Source: Gracilimonas sp040117685 (GTDB lineage Bacteria; Bacteroidota; Rhodothermia; Balneolales; Balneolaceae). Taken from it: a stretch of DNA of 64,000 nucleotides. The position numbers and the translations under genes were made by a program. Of this stretch, positions 34,194 through 43,603 are shown one piece after another. The stretch lies in the NCBI RefSeq assembly GCF_040117685.2, contig NZ_JBEDYP020000003.1:1-64000 (forward strand). The letters are read 5' to 3'. The notes beneath the pieces were generated by a model, which saw nothing but the letters and a program-made list of their open reading frames with translations, was not told where the DNA came from and did no database searches. The first letter of the stretch is position 1, and every line of letters begins with the position of its first letter.

Positions 34194-35825
34194 ATGAGCA
34201 GTGAATCTGGAAGCGCTACCAACCATTGGTTACATAAAATTATTGAAGAATTCGGAGAAACTGAGGACAAGATTAAACTTGGCGGTGGGCAAAAACGAAT
34301 TGACAAACAACACGCTAAAGGAAAGCTGACAGTACGTGAACGTATTGAAAAGCTTACCGATGAAGGTTCCCGTTTTTATGAACTTGGGCTTTGGGCCGGC
34401 TACGAGATGTATGAAGAGCAAGGCGGTTGTCCCTCAGGCGGAGTGGTGACCGGTATCGGGAGTGTAAGCGGAAGAAAGTGTATGATTGTAGCCAATGATG
34501 CGACTGTAAAAGCCGGTGCGTGGTTTCCCATCACTGCCAAGAAGAACCTGAGAGCGCAGGAAATTGCCATAGAAAATCATATTCCGCTGATCTACCTGGT
34601 TGACTCTGCCGGCGTTTATCTTCCTTTGCAGGATGAAATTTTTCCGGATAAAGATCACTTCGGGCGTATGTTCAGAAATAATGCCATTATATCCGCAAAA
34701 GGGATTCCTCAAATAGCGGCCATCATGGGAAGTTGTGTGGCCGGTGGAGCTTACCTGCCTATAATGAGTGATGAAGCTTTGATTGTAGATGGAACCGGAA
34801 GTGTGTTTTTGGCCGGAAGTTACCTGGTTAAAGCTGCCATCGGGGAAGAGGTTGACAACGAAACGCTGGGAGGTGCTACTACTCATACCGAAATTTCGGG
34901 TGTAACTGATTATAAGATGGAAGACGATGAAGAATGTCTGTCAACTATTCGGGATTTGGTGGATAAATTTGGTCCGTTTGATACAGCCGGGTTTAACCGA
35001 AAAGAAAGCAAAGATCCCAAACGTCCGGCCAGCGATGTGTTCGACATCGTTCCGGAATCCAGAACCAGTCCTTATGATATGTATGAAGTGTTAGACTGTA
35101 TGGTGGATGAGGACAGCTTCACCGAATTCAAAAAAGGATATGGGCAAACACTTATTACCGGCTTTGCACGGATTGATGGATGGAGCGTAGGCATTGTTGC
35201 CAATCAGCGAACGGTAAACCGAACCAAGAAAGGGGAGATGCAGATCGGTGGAGTGATTTACTCAGACAGCGCTGATAAAGCAGCTCGGTTTATTATGAAC
35301 TGCAACCAAAAGAAAATACCATTGGTGTTTTTGCAGGATGTAACCGGTTTTATGATCGGGAAACGAAGTGAGCATGGAGGCATTATCAAAGACGGGGCTA
35401 AAATGGTAAATGCCATGAGTAACAGCACGGTTCCGAAAATCACTATTGTAGTCGGTAACAGTTACGGAGCCGGAAATTATGCCATGTGTGGACGAGCTTA
35501 TGACCCACGGTTTATGTACGCATGGCCTACCGCTAAGATCGCAGTAATGAGCGGAGCCTCAGCCTCAAAAACCCTGATGCAGATTCAGGTTGCAGCCATG
35601 AAGAAGAAGGGAGAAGAGGTAAGTGAGGAAGATCAGGAGCGAATTATGAAAGAAATCAGTGACCGCTACGACAAGCAAACGGATGTCCGCTATGCAGCCT
35701 CGAGGTTATGGGTTGATGGAATTATTAATCCATTAGATACGCGCGCCCGGATTTCAAAAGCGATTGAGTGTGCAAACCTGAACCCGGAAATTGAGGAATT
35801 CAAAACAGGGGTTATGCAAACCTAA
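34194..35825 (+). CDS. Acyl-CoA carboxylase, carboxyltransferase (beta) subunit
   Basis: A 543-residue crotonase-fold carboxyltransferase. It moves the carboxyl group from carboxybiotin to an acyl-CoA, such as propionyl- or 3-methylcrotonyl-CoA. It has the family's KLTVRERIEKLTDEGS, the PLIYLVDSAGVYLPLQ and MGSCVAGGAYLP oxyanion segments in the N-half, and the second half with QKKIPLVFLQDVTGFMIG. PLQDEIFPD and the length lean to methylcrotonyl-CoA (leucine breakdown) over propionyl-CoA, but I cannot settle it. The biotin-bearing alpha subunit is not in the window. The stop overlaps the end of the DUF3307 gene by 4 bases. Confidence 0.92.
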   Translation: MSSESGSATNHWLHKIIEEFGETEDKIKLGGGQKRIDKQHAKGKLTVRERIEKLTDEGSRFYELGLWAGYEMYEEQGGCPSGGVVTGIGSVSGRKCMIVANDATVKAGAWFPITAKKNLRAQEIAIENHIPLIYLVDSAGVYLPLQDEIFPDKDHFGRMFRNNAIISAKGIPQIAAIMGSCVAGGAYLPIMSDEALIVDGTGSVFLAGSYLVKAAIGEEVDNETLGGATTHTEISGVTDYKMEDDEECLSTIRDLVDKFGPFDTAGFNRKESKDPKRPASDVFDIVPESRTSPYDMYEVLDCMVDEDSFTEFKKGYGQTLITGFARIDGWSVGIVANQRTVNRTKKGEMQIGGVIYSDSADKAARFIMNCNQKKIPLVFLQDVTGFMIGKRSEHGGIIKDGAKMVNAMSNSTVPKITIVVGNSYGAGNYAMCGRAYDPRFMYAWPTAKIAVMSGASASKTLMQIQVAAMKKKGEEVSEEDQERIMKEISDRYDKQTDVRYAASRLWVDGIINPLDTRARISKAIECANLNPEIEEFKTGVMQT

Positions 35826-36541
35826 AAGGAAGCCCACCAGCCGGCCACTATTGCCAAACTAAAGCTGAGCAGAGTCCCGATCATAATATATTCGGTTTGT
35901 TTTCTCTGCTCGGCCTTTTGAAGGTCGCTGAATCTGAAAACGGATTTAGCTGCCAGTAAAAATCCGATGCCGCTCCAGTTGTTAGTGAGGATGAAACCGA
36001 GAATTAGTAGTCGCTCAAGAATGCCGATGTATTCCCCGGCATTTTCAAGCCCGTTATCGTCTTGCTGAGCCTTAATCTCTTTAGCACTTGGTTGCGGGCC
36101 CCAGTCATCCGGTAAAAGCTGGTTAATGAGTATGGAGGCGGGTTTTGTCACAAATACAAACGCAACAATCACTCCCCACTCTATGCTACTTATAGATATC
36201 TCCGGAAAGTTAAAATCACTAATAATGAGCATGGAAAGGGCAATCACCAGCAAGTGAATCAGCTGATCAAGGAAAAAAGAAAGGCGCTTCTTCTTAGCAA
36301 AGGCTTTGATGGGATCAATAAGGATGTGGGTTCCACCAATCAAAAGAGCAAGAAACCAAACGCTTGAAAATCCGCCCATCCATAAAGCACCGAAAGCAAG
36401 GGCTATATGAACAAAGCCGTGAAGGTACAAAGGACCTGCTTTCCATTTCTTTTGCCGGCGCTCCTCTATCCAGTGGGTGGGTTGAAGAAGGAAATCGCCA
36501 AGCAGATGAGCAAGAACCAGCATCAAAAATAAATCATCCAT
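35822..36541 (-). CDS. DUF3307 family membrane protein
   Basis: A 239-residue protein with six or so hydrophobic helices. The start DDLFLMLVLAHLLGDFLLQPTHWIEERR and the histidine-containing YLHGFVHIALAFGALW match the DUF3307 family. Such genes are commonly next to SatD-type regulators, as here (3-base gap to the SatD-like gene). It is convergent with the carboxylase gene and overlaps its end by 4 bases. The function of the family is not established. Confidence 0.85.
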   Translation of the reverse strand: MDDLFLMLVLAHLLGDFLLQPTHWIEERRQKKWKAGPLYLHGFVHIALAFGALWMGGFSSVWFLALLIGGTHILIDPIKAFAKKKRLSFFLDQLIHLLVIALSMLIISDFNFPEISISSIEWGVIVAFVFVTKPASILINQLLPDDWGPQPSAKEIKAQQDDNGLENAGEYIGILERLLILGFILTNNWSGIGFLLAAKSVFRFSDLQKAEQRKQTEYIMIGTLLSFSLAIVAGWWASF

Positions 36542-36543
36542 GG

Positions 36544-37176
36544 TTACATATATTTGGTTTTGGTTTCAAACCGGTTCAGCAATAGCTCAAACTCATCGAT
36601 ATGAGCTCTTTTTTTTCTTTTAGATACAGCCGGCTGAGAAATATTCAGTTCTTTGGCGATTTCAGATTGTGTCAAGTTCTCCATCCAAAAATACCATGCA
36701 ATCTCAGCATCCGCTTGAGACCAGCTCTTGACGAAAATATCAGCAAAGGTCAGGCTTACACTCATTTCACCGTCAAAGTCAGGATTGTCGGATGATAATG
36801 CAAGACGGTCATCCGAGTTTTTCAATTCATCAAGGGCATGGCCGGAACGAGTAAAAGCATCTCCGAATGACTCATTTACACTGTTTTCCAGATAAGCATA
36901 TTCCCCGATTCCAATGGCAATTCGGGTATCCATTTTGTGATCGGTTTTGGTTGATTTAATAAGTCCGGCCCTGATAATAAAGGCAACCCTTAGTGCCTGT
37001 CGGGGATCATGGAGTCCAAGCTGGAATCCGTCTCCACGATGCATTTCCGCACCATTTCCTGTTAATTCAAAACGATCTTCTATACGCACAAAAATTTCTT
37101 TCAGGTCAGGAAGCCAGGTTTCTGAGCTATCAGCTGAAGTTGAATAAACAATATCTCCTGTTAGAACTGCAATCAT
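36544..37176 (-). CDS. SatD family protein with C-terminal helix-turn-helix
   Basis: A 210-residue protein. The N-terminal 150 residues (MIAVLTGDIVYSTSAD, EMHRGDGFQLGL) match SatD, a nucleotide-cyclase-like fold without known activity. The C-terminus carries a helix-turn-helix (LTQSEIAKELNISQPAVSKRKKRA, split as LTQSEIAKELN and ISQPAVSKR), so it is probably a ligand-sensing repressor. It leads a two-gene unit with DUF3307. Immediately upstream are two copies of a 14-base operator-like palindrome, suggesting autoregulation. Confidence 0.85.
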   Translation of the reverse strand: MIAVLTGDIVYSTSADSSETWLPDLKEIFVRIEDRFELTGNGAEMHRGDGFQLGLHDPRQALRVAFIIRAGLIKSTKTDHKMDTRIAIGIGEYAYLENSVNESFGDAFTRSGHALDELKNSDDRLALSSDNPDFDGEMSVSLTFADIFVKSWSQADAEIAWYFWMENLTQSEIAKELNISQPAVSKRKKRAHIDEFELLLNRFETKTKYM

Positions 37177-37206
37177 ACCATTCCAAATATTAATTCCTCA
37201 AACATT

Positions 37207-37248
37207 ACTTAATTAAGTTATAAATAGCAAATATAACCTAATTGAGTT
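37207..37248. promoter_or_regulatory. Paired operator-like palindromes before SatD
   Basis: ACTTAATTAAGT (37207-37218) and AACCTAATTGAGTT (37235-37248) are related palindromes (shared ACYTAATTRAGTTA) with centres 29 bases apart, close to three helical turns. They lie in the 106-base gap between SatD (start 37176) and the divergent gene at 37283. Confidence 0.6.
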
Positions 37249-37282
37249 AAAGTAGATTTGTTAATTATCAGAAAGCCCACTG

Positions 37283-37843
37283 TTGCAATCAGTTCAGGCA
37301 GATGATATTATCAAAGAGAAAGAACTCAACCCAACAAACTATTTTTTGAATTACGAGCTAACCAAAGAGTATAACCTGATTTTTCTGGGTGTAGAAGCCA
37401 GCTTTACATTAATCGACTTTCTGCTATTCTTTTCAAGCTTTTTATTAGGCTTTGTATTCGCATTGTTCTTTTTGATTTTTGCAGTAGCGGTGCTCCAGAA
37501 AATTTTTTCCCGGTATGAGTTCGAGTTTAACACCGATGAGTATACCATCACCAAGTACTATAAACTTTTCAGTTATTTCAGGTTCAGGTTACGAACCATA
37601 AGTTTTGGGGAAGTGGAAGAATTTTTACTCTCCAATCATGAGACCGGAAAAGCTTTATTCAGCAAGGGCATGGAGAATAAAGAGTGGTTTACTTTCGATA
37701 TAATGACGGAAAATGGATATATCAGATTGGTTAAGTCTGACAAGGAAGAGTTAGATGAAGTATATGATATTTTCCGGGAACTGGAAGAAAAGCTCGATAT
37801 CTATTTCAAATTCAAAGTGGAATTTATAGAACCGCTGAAATGA
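37283..37843 (+). CDS. Hypothetical membrane protein, 186 residues
   Basis: A protein with two adjacent hydrophobic helices (about residues 40-72), a cytoplasmic-looking middle and a C-terminal coiled region rich in Glu and Lys. The C-half (FGEVEEFLLSNHETGK, EEKLDIYFKFKVEFIE) resembles PH-like domains after a membrane anchor, but I cannot name a family. The start is the TTG at 37283; no ATG lies near. It is divergent from the SatD gene and may share the palindromic operator. Confidence 0.5.
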   Translation: MQSVQADDIIKEKELNPTNYFLNYELTKEYNLIFLGVEASFTLIDFLLFFSSFLLGFVFALFFLIFAVAVLQKIFSRYEFEFNTDEYTITKYYKLFSYFRFRLRTISFGEVEEFLLSNHETGKALFSKGMENKEWFTFDIMTENGYIRLVKSDKEELDEVYDIFRELEEKLDIYFKFKVEFIEPLK

Positions 37844-37894
37844 TTACGGATTCATTATAAATATACATATTACCATAGCGACAAGTCTGAACTC

Positions 37895-38623
37895 ATGATT
37901 TCACACACCCAGGTCATTATTTTACGGGTTATCGATTACCAGGAGTCGAGCAAGATTCTTACGGTACTTTCGGCAGAGCACGGCAAGATTGCCCTGATAG
38001 CTAAAGGAGCGAAAAAGCCGAAAAGTAAACTTGCAGGTATTTTGGAGATAGGAGTGGTATTAGATGTGGTTTACTACTACAAAGCTAACCGGGGTGTACA
38101 AACGCTAACCGAAGCCTCAGTTCAGTATTCAACCGATCAGTTTCGCAAAGATTTTGAGAAAGCGGCCATTTTATATTCCACGCTCGAAATTGTATCACAA
38201 TTAGTTCACGAAAATGAGGTTAATAAGCCGGTATTTGAGTTCAGCAGAAATTTTATTGAGTGGTTGGGCGACACCAGGGAAACTTATCCATCAGTATTTG
38301 CGTACGTCCAGCTCCGTTTGGCTGAAATCTCAGGAATTGGTTTAATCAGTGGGTTGGCCGAAGTCCCGGATCAAGCTTACTTAAATGTGTCGAGCGGAAA
38401 AATTTCGGAACAGTCGGAAGAAGAATTGTCTTATAAACTAACAGCTGCCCAAACGCGGTTTTTAATTTTAGGAATGTCCACAAAAAGTAAGAATATTTTT
38501 AAAGTGGGATTAGAGAATGGAGAGCTAAGGCAACTTGTTCACCATTTAGATGTTTATTTTAAATACCATATTGAAGGATATCAGGAAAGAAGGTCGGATT
38601 CCATTTTTGAACAGATGCTATAG
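37895..38623 (+). CDS. recO: DNA repair protein RecO
   Basis: A 242-residue recombination mediator that loads RecA on single-stranded DNA with RecR. The N-terminal OB-fold starts TQVIILRVIDYQESSKILTVLS and continues KIALIAKGAKKPKSKLAGILE, typical of RecO; the rest is the helical C-domain (about 85-240). The zinc-binding cysteines found in many RecO proteins are absent, as in some other Bacteroidota. The start is ATG 37895. It is followed after 8 bases by the HtrA-like gene, with which it forms an operon. Confidence 0.9.
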   Translation: MISHTQVIILRVIDYQESSKILTVLSAEHGKIALIAKGAKKPKSKLAGILEIGVVLDVVYYYKANRGVQTLTEASVQYSTDQFRKDFEKAAILYSTLEIVSQLVHENEVNKPVFEFSRNFIEWLGDTRETYPSVFAYVQLRLAEISGIGLISGLAEVPDQAYLNVSSGKISEQSEEELSYKLTAAQTRFLILGMSTKSKNIFKVGLENGELRQLVHHLDVYFKYHIEGYQERRSDSIFEQML

Positions 38624-38631
38624 GTGATTCT

Positions 38632-40179
38632 ATGAAACGTAAAGACTTAATTCTCACAGCCATATTACTGATAATGATTGGCATTACCGCCGGCACGCTG
38701 ATTGCGCTGTATACCATTAACGAGGAACTGGCACCTCTTGCAGAAGTAAGGACTACCGAAATCACCCAAAGCAATGAACCTTTCATTACAGACAAGGAAC
38801 TGGAAGGAGCTGATGCACGATTTCTGTTTAAAAAGATAGCCGAAGAAGTTACACCGACCGTAGTATATATAGAAGCCATTGTGCCTGTAGATGAAGCTAT
38901 CCCACAAGATGAAAGTCATGAATTTGACGGAGAGGAAGATGACGGCGAAAGCATTTGGGATCGCTTGATGCCCAGACGAGCCCGAACAGTTGGCTCAGGT
39001 GTTTTGATTACCACTGACGGATACATTCTAACCAATTATCATGTAATTGATGGCGCAGTTGAGAAAGGACTGAGGGTAGTACTTAACGACAAACGGGAAT
39101 ATCCTGCAAAGGTAGTTGGTATTGATGCGAGTACGGATTTGGCCGTTATTAAAATAAATGGCGAGAATTTACCCAAGGTAACTATTGGAGATTCAGAAAC
39201 ACTGGATGTTGGGGAATGGGTACTGGCCATTGGGAACCCGTTTAGGTTAAGATCAACGGTAACAGCCGGTATTGTGAGTGCCCTTAGTCGGGATGTTCAG
39301 ATTATAGATGATCGAATGAGAATCGAAAGTTTTATTCAAACTGATGCTGCAATTAACAAAGGGAACAGTGGCGGAGCATTGGTTAATACAAGTGGACAGC
39401 TGATTGGGATAAATACGGCGATAGCATCTCAAACCGGCGCTTATCAGGGATATGGATTTGCTGTCCCAAGCAACCTGGCTATTAAAGTAGCCAAAGACCT
39501 GATTGAATACGGACAGGTTCGCCGTGCTCTGTTGGGGGTATCTATTGCCGGTGTTAATTATGATCGGGCCATTGAAAAAGGAATGGAAACTGTCAGGGGA
39601 GTTGAAATCTTAAGTACTTCACAGGACGGAGCTGCTTCTCAGGCCGGTATTATTCCGGGTGATGTGGTGCTCAGTGTAAATGGTAAAGAGGTTTATGAAG
39701 CCAATCAGCTTCAGCAGCAAGTAGCAGTTATGAGTCCGGGAGAAGTAGTAAAGTTGAATATACTTCGGAACGGAAGAGAGCTGGAAAAGGAAGTGAAGCT
39801 TAAGCTACTGGAGTCCGAAAACATTCCGGAAATATCATCCAACGAAATCCCAATTGATCCCCGAGAAATTCCGGAAGGAAATAATGAAGGGGTGATGTAC
39901 CAGGAATTTGATTTAGGCTTTCGGGTGATGGCACTTGCCAAAGCAGAAAATGCTCAAAAGTTTGATTTAATTGTTGATCAGGTTTACAAATATTCAGAAG
40001 CATGGAACAGGGGACTTCGGCAAGATCAACAGATTATAAAAATAGGAGAAGAAAAGGTTGAAGATCTCTCCAGTTTAGAAGAACTTATGCGCCGATATTT
40101 AAATGAAAAAGGATCGGTGACGCTGGAAATCATAAATGAAGAAGATGCCCGCGGTTTCATCGAGTTAAAAAGAAATTAA
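38632..40179 (+). CDS. HtrA/DegP-like serine protease with PDZ domains
   Basis: A 515-residue membrane-anchored protease. An N-terminal signal anchor (about 10-27) is followed by the trypsin domain with H137 in TNYHVIDG, D169 in STDLAVIKI and S246 in GNSGGAL. A PDZ domain (about 300-390) follows, then a second, partial PDZ-like region (430-515). It degrades misfolded proteins in the periplasm. An acidic linker (about 85-105) lies between anchor and protease domain. The stop abuts the next gene's start (TAAATG). Confidence 0.93.
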   Translation: MKRKDLILTAILLIMIGITAGTLIALYTINEELAPLAEVRTTEITQSNEPFITDKELEGADARFLFKKIAEEVTPTVVYIEAIVPVDEAIPQDESHEFDGEEDDGESIWDRLMPRRARTVGSGVLITTDGYILTNYHVIDGAVEKGLRVVLNDKREYPAKVVGIDASTDLAVIKINGENLPKVTIGDSETLDVGEWVLAIGNPFRLRSTVTAGIVSALSRDVQIIDDRMRIESFIQTDAAINKGNSGGALVNTSGQLIGINTAIASQTGAYQGYGFAVPSNLAIKVAKDLIEYGQVRRALLGVSIAGVNYDRAIEKGMETVRGVEILSTSQDGAASQAGIIPGDVVLSVNGKEVYEANQLQQQVAVMSPGEVVKLNILRNGRELEKEVKLKLLESENIPEISSNEIPIDPREIPEGNNEGVMYQEFDLGFRVMALAKAENAQKFDLIVDQVYKYSEAWNRGLRQDQQIIKIGEEKVEDLSSLEELMRRYLNEKGSVTLEIINEEDARGFIELKRN

Positions 40180-40716
40180 ATGACCCATTTTTTAAAGGTA
40201 CCTGTATTCTTGTCCGCTCTTTTAATAGGCTTTGCAGCCTGTTCCTCCTCAGAAAAAGCCTCCGTTCCCTCATCTTCGTTATCCATGTACCCGACCTGGT
40301 ACAGCACCGCTGATTTTGATACTGATTCAACTTCTTTTCACGGTTTTGCAACCGCAATTTCAGCCGACTCCTTAGTAGCCATTGCGAACGCAGAGCTGCA
40401 GGCCCGGGCAAACCTTGAAAGTGCTATAGCCTACAAAATGGAAGATGTGAGGGCTGTATTGGAAGAGCAAGGAAATGCAACGGTATCAAATTCTGACTTC
40501 ATTCTCACCTTACGTAACGCTCACAATCAGGTGCAGGAAGCAGCAAGCCTTTCGAATGGAGTTTCCCGCTCTGATGAGGGCAAATACAGAGGGTATGCCA
40601 GAGTCTCGATTACCAAATCGGCTTTTGATCAACTTATGAAATCAGCATTTTCCGGAAAGTCCGGCTACTGGCAAATAATCAGCTCTTCTGCTGCCTATGC
40701 AGATGAGATGAATTAA
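40180..40716 (+). CDS. LPP20-like lipoprotein
   Basis: A 178-residue lipoprotein (lipobox GFAAC, Cys21) with a mature domain of the LPP20 type: an acidic lead, IANAELQARANLESAIAYK helix and a final strand region RGYARVSITKSAFDQLMKS. The LPP20 family is a group of surface lipoproteins; its founding member in Helicobacter is a vaccine-studied antigen. The start codon directly follows the HtrA stop, so translation is coupled. It probably belongs to the same envelope-maintenance operon. Confidence 0.7.
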   Translation: MTHFLKVPVFLSALLIGFAACSSSEKASVPSSSLSMYPTWYSTADFDTDSTSFHGFATAISADSLVAIANAELQARANLESAIAYKMEDVRAVLEEQGNATVSNSDFILTLRNAHNQVQEAASLSNGVSRSDEGKYRGYARVSITKSAFDQLMKSAFSGKSGYWQIISSSAAYADEMN

Positions 40717-40814
40717 TGGGTATAATATTTACAAAATTTAGATCGGCACGCCTTTTTTAATACCTAATTAATTCAGTTATTTCGGCACCTAAAACCATAA
40801 TCAGTACAGGTGCT

Positions 40815-42182
40815 ATGAGAAAACACATTCTTTTATTGGCGTTTTTGTTTTTGGGTACGAGTCTGCAGGGAGTATTTGCTCAGACCTCACCCGCACATGC
40901 GCTAAAAAACATTACTATTCATAATGCCGATGGATCCGTAACCGAGTCAGCCACTATTGTTTGGCGGGCTGGGGTTATTGAAGCCGTTGGAACAAACGTA
41001 AACATTCCCTTTGATGCTTTTGAGATAGATGGAGGAGATAGTCTCCATGTTTATCCCGGGTTTATTGATGGGTTTTCTATTTGGGGAAGTCCCGATCTTC
41101 CAAGAAATTTGGAGTCATTAGACAACCCCGGAGACCCGCCCTATGACCGTGCTGGTATTCAGCCCGAGAGGAAGCCAAGTAATTTATTAAAAGACGACAA
41201 AGCTTTTGAAGCAGGAATGAAAGCCGGTTTCACGGCAGCGGCTCTCTATCCGAACGGTTACATGCTGCCCGGACAGGTAGAAATCTTTTATCTGGCACCA
41301 GAATCTGATAATGTTGGTTTATTGAAGGAAAGCATGGCGCTGGCCGGTTCTTTTGATGAAGCCCCCGGAGGATGGGGTAACGGAGCATATCCATCTACGA
41401 TGATGGGAGTGATGGCTCAGTTTCGTCAGGTTATGTTTGATGCGAGTGCTTTACAGCAACACATCAAGTACTACTCTCAGAATCCTGAAATGCCGGCTCC
41501 AAAACGAGATAAAGTGCTGGAAGCTCTATTCCCATTGGTAAATAAGGCTACACCGCTTTATTTCGAAGTGGATTCCAAAGAGCACATGGAGCGATTATTC
41601 AAGCTACAAGATGAATTTGGGTTTAAAGCTGTTATTGTTTCAGGTAAGGAAGCTTATGCACAGGCAGCTGAGTTGAAGCGTAGAAACATCCCGGTACTTG
41701 CCGGTATAGACTTTACGGATGCGCCTGATTGGTACTCAAAGATGAAGAAAGCTGAAGAAAAGTCAGAGGAAGAAGAGGGAGACTCTGATCAAGCAGAAGA
41801 GGAAGAGAAAGAGGAAATTTCGGAAGAAGAACAGCAGTATCGTGATAAACGACTGGCTGCATGGAAAGCGGAAGTCACGAACATCAAGAAACTGATGGAT
41901 GCCGGTGTTTCTGTTGGATATGCATCTGCCGGACTCGAGCTGAAAGATCTTTCCAAAAAGCTGGACATCTTGATGGATGAAGGAGGGCTGTCTGAGGCTG
42001 ATGTCGTAAAACTAATGACTACAAATACGGCTTCCATCCTGGGTTTAAATAACACGCTGGGAAGTATGGCCAAAGGGAAAAATGCCAGTTTCTCGGTTTT
42101 TGATAAACCCATGTCAGAAGATAAAGCGAAGGTGCTTCAAAGCATTTCGAACGGCACTATTCACGAATTTAACGGAGAGTAA
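40815..42182 (+). CDS. Secreted amidohydrolase-like protein without the metal-binding HxH
   Basis: A 455-residue exported protein with an imidazolonepropionase-like amidohydrolase fold. After the signal peptide (cleavage VFA-Q) the composite domain and the C-terminal TTNTASILGLNNTLGSMAKGK are normal. The HxH of the first strand, PGFIDAHxH in active relatives, reads PGFIDGFSIW: the two histidines correspond to F87 and I89. The later histidines are also missing. It is therefore predicted not to hold the metal centre and to be a structural or regulatory partner of the next gene. An acidic insertion (EEKSEEEEGDSDQAEEEEKE) is at about 318-335. Confidence 0.85.
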   Translation: MRKHILLLAFLFLGTSLQGVFAQTSPAHALKNITIHNADGSVTESATIVWRAGVIEAVGTNVNIPFDAFEIDGGDSLHVYPGFIDGFSIWGSPDLPRNLESLDNPGDPPYDRAGIQPERKPSNLLKDDKAFEAGMKAGFTAAALYPNGYMLPGQVEIFYLAPESDNVGLLKESMALAGSFDEAPGGWGNGAYPSTMMGVMAQFRQVMFDASALQQHIKYYSQNPEMPAPKRDKVLEALFPLVNKATPLYFEVDSKEHMERLFKLQDEFGFKAVIVSGKEAYAQAAELKRRNIPVLAGIDFTDAPDWYSKMKKAEEKSEEEEGDSDQAEEEEKEEISEEEQQYRDKRLAAWKAEVTNIKKLMDAGVSVGYASAGLELKDLSKKLDILMDEGGLSEADVVKLMTTNTASILGLNNTLGSMAKGKNASFSVFDKPMSEDKAKVLQSISNGTIHEFNGE

Positions 42183-42184
42183 AG

Positions 42185-43588
42185 ATGAAGAAACTAATTA
42201 CACTTTTATTGCTCCTTGGTTTCTGTATTACAGCTGAAGCTCAGGACAAAGGCTCAGTGCTGATACAGAATGCAACGGTTATCACAATTACTGACGGAGA
42301 TCTCGAGGATACGGATGTACTCATTCGTGATGGAATTATTCGCGAAATAGGAAAGGACCTGCGTGCCCCGCGAGGAGTTGAAACCATTGATGCTACCGGT
42401 AAATACCTGATGCCGGGCATTATCGATGCTCACTCACACTTAAACGGCGTGGATATTAATGAAGGCCGAAATCCGGTTACTGCAGAAGTAACCATGGAAG
42501 AATCGGTAGATCCAAATGAAGTAGGAATCTACCATGCACTGGCAGGGGGTGCTACAAGTATTCACCTGATGCACGGCTCAGCAAATGTAATTGGAGGTCA
42601 GGGCGAGACGCTTAAGCTTCGTTACGGTGCTTCCCAGGAAGGCATGAAGTTTGAAGATGCACCAAGAACCATCAAGTTTGCCTTGGGTGAAAACCCAACC
42701 CGTGTACACGGACAGGGTAACGGCATTCAGCCACGAACCCGAATGGGAGTTGAGCAGGTTATCAGAGGTCACTTCGATGAAGCCATCGATTACAAACGGA
42801 AACGAGAGGCTTATCTGAATGCAAAAGAGCAATATGACCGACGAGGACGCGGAACACCACCTGTTCCTGTGGCTAAAAATCTTCGTTATGAAGTTCTTAA
42901 CGACATCATAGAGGGAGAGATTCTGGTCCACTGCCACTCTTACCGTTCTGATGAGATTTTAATGCTGATGCGTGTTTTCAATGATTATGGTGTCAAGAAT
43001 TATACTTTCCAGCATGCCAATGAGGCGTTCAAGGTAGCTCCTGAACTGGCAAAAAATGGAGCACATACTTCCGTTTTCTCTGACTGGTGGGCGTATAAGT
43101 TCGAGGTGTACTACTCAACGGCTTACAACGCTTCAATTCTGAATGCCAATGGAGTCATTAACTCCATTAACAGTGATAATGACCAGTTGCTGCGAACGCT
43201 GAATCATGAAGCAGCTAAGGTAGTCAGATATGGAAATACTTCTGTAAACGATGCTCTGAAAATGATTACTTTGCATCCCGCTATTCAGCTGGGCATTGAC
43301 GATCGAGTGGGAAGCATCGAAGAAGGAAAACACGGTGATGTGGTAATCTGGGACGGACACCCGTTCAGTATCTACAGCAAAGCTGTGATGACATTCGTGG
43401 ATGGTAAAAAATACTTCGATATCGAAAATGATCCCGATGATATGCGCATCCAAATCAACCCGGGAACAGAGTTTGAAGACGGGTCCAATTTTCGCCGTAT
43501 TGTTGATAACCGCGAAGAAGATTCCTGTATTCAGGACGTCTTTATTCTGATGGAGAATCAATCCGCCCATAACCATTCCCAAAACTAA
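42185..43588 (+). CDS. Secreted amidohydrolase (active type)
   Basis: A 467-residue exported amidohydrolase. Signal peptide cleavage is at about residue 20 (AEA-Q). The metal-binding site is complete: H83 and H85 in GIIDAHSHLNG, H in LVHCHSYR, H in FQHANEAF and D in NSINSDNDQ. The fold is imidazolonepropionase/prolidase-like; substrates in this group include cyclic amides, dipeptides and lactams. It lies between two paralogs that lack the HxH, with gaps of 2 and 15 bases. The three are therefore likely one transcript and could form a hetero-oligomer. Confidence 0.9.
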   Translation: MKKLITLLLLLGFCITAEAQDKGSVLIQNATVITITDGDLEDTDVLIRDGIIREIGKDLRAPRGVETIDATGKYLMPGIIDAHSHLNGVDINEGRNPVTAEVTMEESVDPNEVGIYHALAGGATSIHLMHGSANVIGGQGETLKLRYGASQEGMKFEDAPRTIKFALGENPTRVHGQGNGIQPRTRMGVEQVIRGHFDEAIDYKRKREAYLNAKEQYDRRGRGTPPVPVAKNLRYEVLNDIIEGEILVHCHSYRSDEILMLMRVFNDYGVKNYTFQHANEAFKVAPELAKNGAHTSVFSDWWAYKFEVYYSTAYNASILNANGVINSINSDNDQLLRTLNHEAAKVVRYGNTSVNDALKMITLHPAIQLGIDDRVGSIEEGKHGDVVIWDGHPFSIYSKAVMTFVDGKKYFDIENDPDDMRIQINPGTEFEDGSNFRRIVDNREEDSCIQDVFILMENQSAHNHSQN

Positions 43589-43603
43589 ACAGGAGACAGC
43601 ATC

